DNA from: an uncultured Desulfobacterium sp.
GTDB lineage: Bacteria > Desulfobacterota > Desulfobacteria > Desulfobacterales > Desulfobacteraceae
DNA length: 17,365 bases
NCBI GenBank assembly: GCA_937124525.1
Contig: CAKZLA010000385.1
Coordinates: 1 to 17,365, forward strand
Reading direction: 5' to 3'
Below, one piece after another: positions 14,096-17,365 of this stretch (its first letter is position 1; each line of letters opens with the position of its first letter). A program made the translations under genes and the position numbers. A model generated the notes under the pieces. That model saw nothing but the letters and a program-made list of their open reading frames with translations, was not told where the DNA came from and ran no database searches.

Positions 14096-14443
14096 CTACT
14101 TGCCGCCGATGTTCAGCAGCTCAAACATTTTCAGTCGAATCAATATCCGGCTTATGTTGTCATCACTGGACAGTTCTTTCAATGCCCTTGCTTTCAATAG
14201 ACGATGTTCTGAAGGAAAAAGGGCATCCAGGGTATTTTGAACATTGTTCTGTAAATCAAAAATGCCATTGGCATCTCCGTTGGACTTGAAATAAAAAGGA
14301 AGTTCTGGTTGTAGCCAAAGCTGGAACGGCCGACATTTACGACGAAACAGACACCCCCTGCAAAAAATTTCCCGGGTGATTCGCTTTGATTTTCTAAAAC
14401 AATAAATGTTCAATAGCCCTAACCCCATAATAACACAGCCCAT
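14096..14443 (-). CDS. Hypothetical protein, unrecognised, 115 residues
   Basis: I do not recognise this family. The N-terminus is a short hydrophobic stretch (VIMGLGLLNIY), then a basic Cys-bearing segment with CRGC and a further Cys five residues on (about 28-36), then WLQPELPFYF. A likely amphipathic helical C-terminal half contains many Leu/Arg (LLKARALKELSSDD, ILIRLKMFELLN). ATG 14443 follows GGTGGA with short spacing, and a stop codon lies five codons upstream of that. It stands 273 bp downstream of moaA on the same strand, with no shared-operon signal. Composition looks protein-like, but coding status is uncertain; a short zinc- or Fe-S-binding or membrane-associated protein would fit what is seen. 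Confidence 0.4.
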   Translation of the reverse strand: MGCVIMGLGLLNIYCFRKSKRITREIFCRGCLFRRKCRPFQLWLQPELPFYFKSNGDANGIFDLQNNVQNTLDALFPSEHRLLKARALKELSSDDNISRILIRLKMFELLNIGGK

Positions 14444-14716
14444 TGATCCACCAGCAATTCAAATAATACAATTAATGGCGTACAAAACCACAAAATGACC
14501 ATTTAAGCCAAGGTAATTTTAATACGTTACCATCATATCGGCATGGGCTTAAAAGCCGTCGTTAAAATTGTTGCTGATTTACAATCCAATTTATCCCACG
14601 GGATTGTACGTGCTTACATGAATGCCTGTCAAGGCAGATATCCATTTTTCAGCAATTATTAATGATGGCTGTCCAGGGTTTCGTTCATGGGTCTTCGGGC
14701 CCAGGAGGAGTTGTTA
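14444..14716. other. Non-coding spacer after moaA, with a UUCG tetraloop stem
   Basis: No gene seen. On the + strand TGGGTC (14688-14693), TTCG, GGCCCA (14698-14703) makes a 6-bp stem closed by the extra-stable C(UUCG)G loop. The minus strand, the sense of moaA, has the same stem with a CGAA loop 14 nt after the moaA stop but no U-run. GGCTT-aa-AAGCC and TGCC/GGCA repeats are also present. Confidence 0.5.
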
Positions 14717-15718
14717 TTATCCACCAATACTCACCATCTTTGTTTTTAAGGCATCTGCACCATGAAAATTTAATCCATGCTCTCCTTTCTTCATTGACAA
14801 TGCCCGGCAAAACAATTCCTGCAAAGCCTCATCACTCGCCCCTTTTCTCAGCTTACTTCCCAAATCCACCTGATCATCGGCCAGGAGGCAGGGCCTTAAA
14901 AATCCCCTGGCGGTGAGACGCATACGATTGCATCTATCGCAAAAATGATCGCTCATGGAGCTGATAAACCCAATTTCCCCAGGGGCACCTGCAAACTTGA
15001 ACCGCCTGGCAGGCCCATCATTCTCCCCCCTGACCAGGGGAGTAAGCTCTCCCCCCTTCAGCAGTCGCTTTATAAGGGATTTTCCAGAGACAAAGTATCC
15101 TTGGGCCCCACGGGGATCTGTTCCAATGGGCATATACTCAATAAATCTCACATGAAAGGGATACTTCAGGGTCAACCGGGCCAAATCCACCACTTCATCA
15201 TCGTTGACGCCCTTCATCACCACAGTGTTAATTTTTATTGGCGTAAATCCGAGTTCATGTGCAGCCATGATGCCATTCCAAACCTGATTCCAATGATTTT
15301 TTCCGGTTATTCGTTCAAACTTAGCGACATCCAGGGTATCCAGACTGACATTTATACGTTTCATTCCAGCCTGTTTTAATCCGGCAGCCATCTGTTCCAG
15401 GCGCACCCCATTGGTCGTCAGCCCCACATCTTTAATCTGGGGAATGCGGCATAATTGTGCAACAAATGAAGTAATCTCCTGACGACAAAGGGGTTCTCCC
15501 CCGGTGAGCCGGACTTTGGTAATCCCCAGTCCCACGCCAATCTTCACTGCACGAAACATCTCTTCAAAGGACATTAACCCGTCCAGGGGCACCAATTTTG
15601 GCCGTGAAGGCGCACAATAACAGCAATTAAGGTTACATCGATCCGTCACCGACAATCGAAGATAGGTTACCCTTCGGTTAAAGGAGTCTGTCAGACAATT
15701 TTGATCTATTTTATTCAT
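14717..15718 (-). CDS. moaA: GTP 3',8-cyclase MoaA (radical SAM, molybdenum cofactor step 1)
   Basis: 333 residues. The radical SAM cluster motif is CNLNCCYC with C28, C32 and C35. RLTGGEPL and GLTTNGV are the SAM-binding regions. The C-terminal [4Fe-4S] ligands are C260, C263 and C277 (CDRCNRMRLTARGFLRPC), and the protein ends in the Gly-Gly pair that MoaA needs for activity. It converts GTP to 3',8-cyclo-GTP, the first step towards cPMP. ATG 15718 follows TTGAGGTG with 6 nt; the in-frame GTG at 15727 is inside that site and is rejected. It lies 15 bp after moeA, at the end of a minus-strand Moco unit. No terminator is visible after it. Confidence 0.97.
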   Translation of the reverse strand: MNKIDQNCLTDSFNRRVTYLRLSVTDRCNLNCCYCAPSRPKLVPLDGLMSFEEMFRAVKIGVGLGITKVRLTGGEPLCRQEITSFVAQLCRIPQIKDVGLTTNGVRLEQMAAGLKQAGMKRINVSLDTLDVAKFERITGKNHWNQVWNGIMAAHELGFTPIKINTVVMKGVNDDEVVDLARLTLKYPFHVRFIEYMPIGTDPRGAQGYFVSGKSLIKRLLKGGELTPLVRGENDGPARRFKFAGAPGEIGFISSMSDHFCDRCNRMRLTARGFLRPCLLADDQVDLGSKLRKGASDEALQELFCRALSMKKGEHGLNFHGADALKTKMVSIGG

Positions 15719-15733
15719 GATTAACACCTCAAC

Positions 15734-16957
15734 TTAAAAGGATAACACCTGTATGGCTATCATCGTTCCCTGGGAGATACCCGTGGTTCCTTCGGGGATT
15801 GAAGCAATGGCCGTGGCCTTTGCCATGGATTGAAGCCTGCCCTTTTGTCCCAGGGAACGAAACAGCGGCGTATCTCCTTTTAAATCAATCATTCCGAAAA
15901 TAAACTGGGTCCATTCGCTGTCACGTCCATGTAGATCAGAGGCCAGGGCAGCCCGCATGGTTGGCAGGCCCGGACGTTGATATCCTGCCAGGGCACGGAG
16001 ACCTGGAAACGCAATCTGAAGAAATCCCATGAGATTGGACGGTGGCCCTCCGGGTAAAATAAAAACAGGTATCTGGTCAAGCATGCCAAACCCCACGGCC
16101 TTGCCTGGGCCAATACGAATGCGGTGGAAGGCTTTTTTCCACCCCAGTTCCAGAAGAATCTTTGCAACAAGATCCCGGTCTCCGGTCCAGGCCCCTCCAC
16201 TTGTGATGATGGCATCACTGTGATCCATGGTCTTTTCCAGGACATTGCGTATTTCTCGGGGATCATCCTTGGCTGTAAACAATAATGTCTCCATGCCCCA
16301 TTGCCGGCAAAAGGCGCTCAAGGTCACCATGTTACTGGCATAAAGTTTCCCCTGGGGAAGGGGTTTTCCCGGCGCCACCACCTCATCCCCCGTGGCAATA
16401 ATGGCCACCCGGGGCTGTTTAAAAACTGACATTTCATTAAATCCAGATGCGGCAATGATGCCAGCCAGGCCCGGGATAATGCTATCCCCCTTTTGGGCAA
16501 TGCATTGTCCCTTCTCCACATCGGTTCCCCTGGGCATGATGTTGCGCCCCTGCCCGGCACTGTTCCTGGCCACAAGGATCTTCCCGGAAACATCTGTAAA
16601 TTCTTCGGCCAGTACGGCATCTGCCCCCCGGGGAATTTCAGCCCCTGTTAAGATCCGCATGGCTGTCCCGGGAAGCAATCCCCGGGTCTGTGCTCCCCCT
16701 GCAGCGGCCACCATCCCTGCCAGAGATAAATGGACAGGGGTCCCAGGAGAGGCAGAGGCCAGATCCCCTGACACAACAGCGTATCCATCCTTAAGAGACG
16801 CATCAATGGATGGTGAATCAATGGTTGAAATCAATGTTTGTGCCAGGATTCGACCCGTGGCTTGTGACAGGGGGATCGTCTCTTTACCCAAGGGCTTAAT
16901 GGTATCAAGGGTAATACGCAAGGCTTCTTCAAATCCCATGGGCAGCCATGAAATCAT
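15734..16957 (-). CDS. moeA: Molybdopterin molybdenumtransferase MoeA
   Basis: 407 residues, normal MoeA length. Order of motifs: N-terminal LSQATGRILAQ, active-site SLKDGYAV (D57; family usual is S-x-MDGYA, so Met is Lys here), MRILTGAEIPRGADAV, ATGDEV, the MoCF-domain TSGGAWTGDRDLV, RIGPGKAVGFG and LPGGPPSNLMGF. Family forms usually read GGVS-G-x-D and LPGNPVS, so this is a divergent but intact member. It inserts Mo (or W) into adenylated molybdopterin in the cytoplasm. ATG 16957 follows AGGAG with about 6 nt. It sits 12 bp after the molybdopterin-binding-protein gene and 15 bp before moaA, so the three are one operon. A tungsten-handling MoeA for formate dehydrogenases is possible. Confidence 0.94.
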   Translation of the reverse strand: MISWLPMGFEEALRITLDTIKPLGKETIPLSQATGRILAQTLISTIDSPSIDASLKDGYAVVSGDLASASPGTPVHLSLAGMVAAAGGAQTRGLLPGTAMRILTGAEIPRGADAVLAEEFTDVSGKILVARNSAGQGRNIMPRGTDVEKGQCIAQKGDSIIPGLAGIIAASGFNEMSVFKQPRVAIIATGDEVVAPGKPLPQGKLYASNMVTLSAFCRQWGMETLLFTAKDDPREIRNVLEKTMDHSDAIITSGGAWTGDRDLVAKILLELGWKKAFHRIRIGPGKAVGFGMLDQIPVFILPGGPPSNLMGFLQIAFPGLRALAGYQRPGLPTMRAALASDLHGRDSEWTQFIFGMIDLKGDTPLFRSLGQKGRLQSMAKATAIASIPEGTTGISQGTMIAIQVLSF

Positions 16958-16969
16958 ATGCGGCTCCTT

Positions 16970-17365
16970 TTATTTTCCAAATGCACACCGGGGATAGGTA
17001 CAGGTTTTACACTTAAGACACAGTCCTCCATGCCCCTTTGCAGCAATATCCGAACGTGAAATTTTATTCCCTGCCAGCACCCGGGGGTAAATGAGATCAA
17101 ACATGGTGGTGGTGGAAAACAATCCACAGGCCGGTATCCCCAATACAGGAATATTATTGAGATATGCGATCATGAACATGGCACCGGGCAGCACCGGGGT
17201 GCCATAAACCATATTACTGGCACCTGCCTCTTTTAAGGCAAAACGGGTCCGATCATCGGGGTCCACTGACATACCACCCGTGGTAATTAAAACATTGGCC
17301 CCTTTTTCCACCAACTCCAATGCTGCCGATGCAATCATTTGATCATCATCGGGAAGGAAGATAAC
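16970..17365 (-). CDS. Molybdopterin-binding (MoCF-domain) protein, 5' end cut by window edge
   Basis: The frame is open from the right edge to the stop at 16970; at least 131 residues are visible and the start lies beyond the window. NVLITTGGMSVDPDDRT is the MoCF/MogA-MoeA domain signature, and GTPVLPGAMFMIAY with VLGIPACGLFSTTTMFD continues that fold. The C-terminus ends in a compact Cys group, CLKCKTCTYPRC, which could bind a metal or Fe-S centre. Similar stand-alone molybdopterin-binding proteins sit next to moeA in anaerobes; the exact reaction is not established. It is the first visible gene of the moeA-moaA operon. Confidence 0.8.
   Translation of the reverse strand, partial: VIFLPDDDQMIASAALELVEKGANVLITTGGMSVDPDDRTRFALKEAGASNMVYGTPVLPGAMFMIAYLNNIPVLGIPACGLFSTTTMFDLIYPRVLAGNKISRSDIAAKGHGGLCLKCKTCTYPRCAFGK

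Noticed and set aside
1..17365. tRNA, rRNA, CRISPR arrays, insertion sequences, known riboswitches
   Set aside because: Looked for by eye on both strands; nothing with the required structure or motifs was found.

Overview
The window comes from a sulfate-reducing bacterium, most likely a Desulfobacteraceae/Desulfobacterales member. It carries aprBA (adenylylsulfate reductase) followed directly by qmoABC (its quinone-interacting membrane partner), the signature arrangement of dissimilatory sulfate reduction in deltaproteobacterial sulfate reducers. No sequence search was possible. Family names rest on motifs and reading of the translations, and the taxon is an inference.

Layout: (a) 1-2075: the 3' end of a YkgJ-type cysteine-cluster gene on the + strand, converging on a two-gene minus-strand unit. 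That unit is a second, complete YkgJ-type gene followed 19 bp later by a short-chain dehydrogenase/reductase that lacks the usual catalytic lysine. (b) 2076-2665: a 590-bp non-coding stretch with a 9-bp direct repeat, a credible extended -10 promoter and three consecutive hairpins ahead of aprB. (c) 2666-10306: aprB-aprA, an intrinsic terminator, a long imperfect hairpin of about 104 nt, then qmoA-qmoB-qmoC, with another hairpin over the qmoB stop codon and a strong terminator after qmoC. (d) 10384-11508: a small cold-shock protein starting at TTG behind a leader of roughly 250 nt, a terminator shared with the convergent cobO (corrinoid adenosyltransferase). (e) 11720-13761: two tandem paralogous cyclase-family metal hydrolases on the minus strand, flanked by a short inverted repeat. 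(f) 13485-14716: mostly non-coding, AT-rich and palindrome-rich DNA with one unrecognised 115-codon ORF. (g) 14717-17365: a minus-strand molybdenum-cofactor unit: a molybdopterin-binding-domain protein running off the right edge, moeA, and moaA with its terminal Gly-Gly.

How the genes work together: APS formed by ATP sulfurylase (sat is not in the window) is reduced to sulfite and AMP by cytoplasmic AprBA. QmoABC is thought to deliver menaquinol electrons to AprB through the QmoC b-type cytochrome domain and the FAD/Fe-S subunits QmoA and QmoB. The Moco genes and cobO fit an anaerobe that depends on Mo/W formate dehydrogenases and corrinoid enzymes, but nothing here ties them to apr-qmo regulation.

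I see no new multi-gene system. The best candidates for undescribed biology are the structured aprB leader, the long hairpin between aprA and qmoA, the cyclase pair in which one copy has a metal-ligand Asp replaced by Asn, and the lysine-less SDR paired with a YkgJ protein. No tRNA, rRNA, CRISPR array or recognisable transposase was seen.
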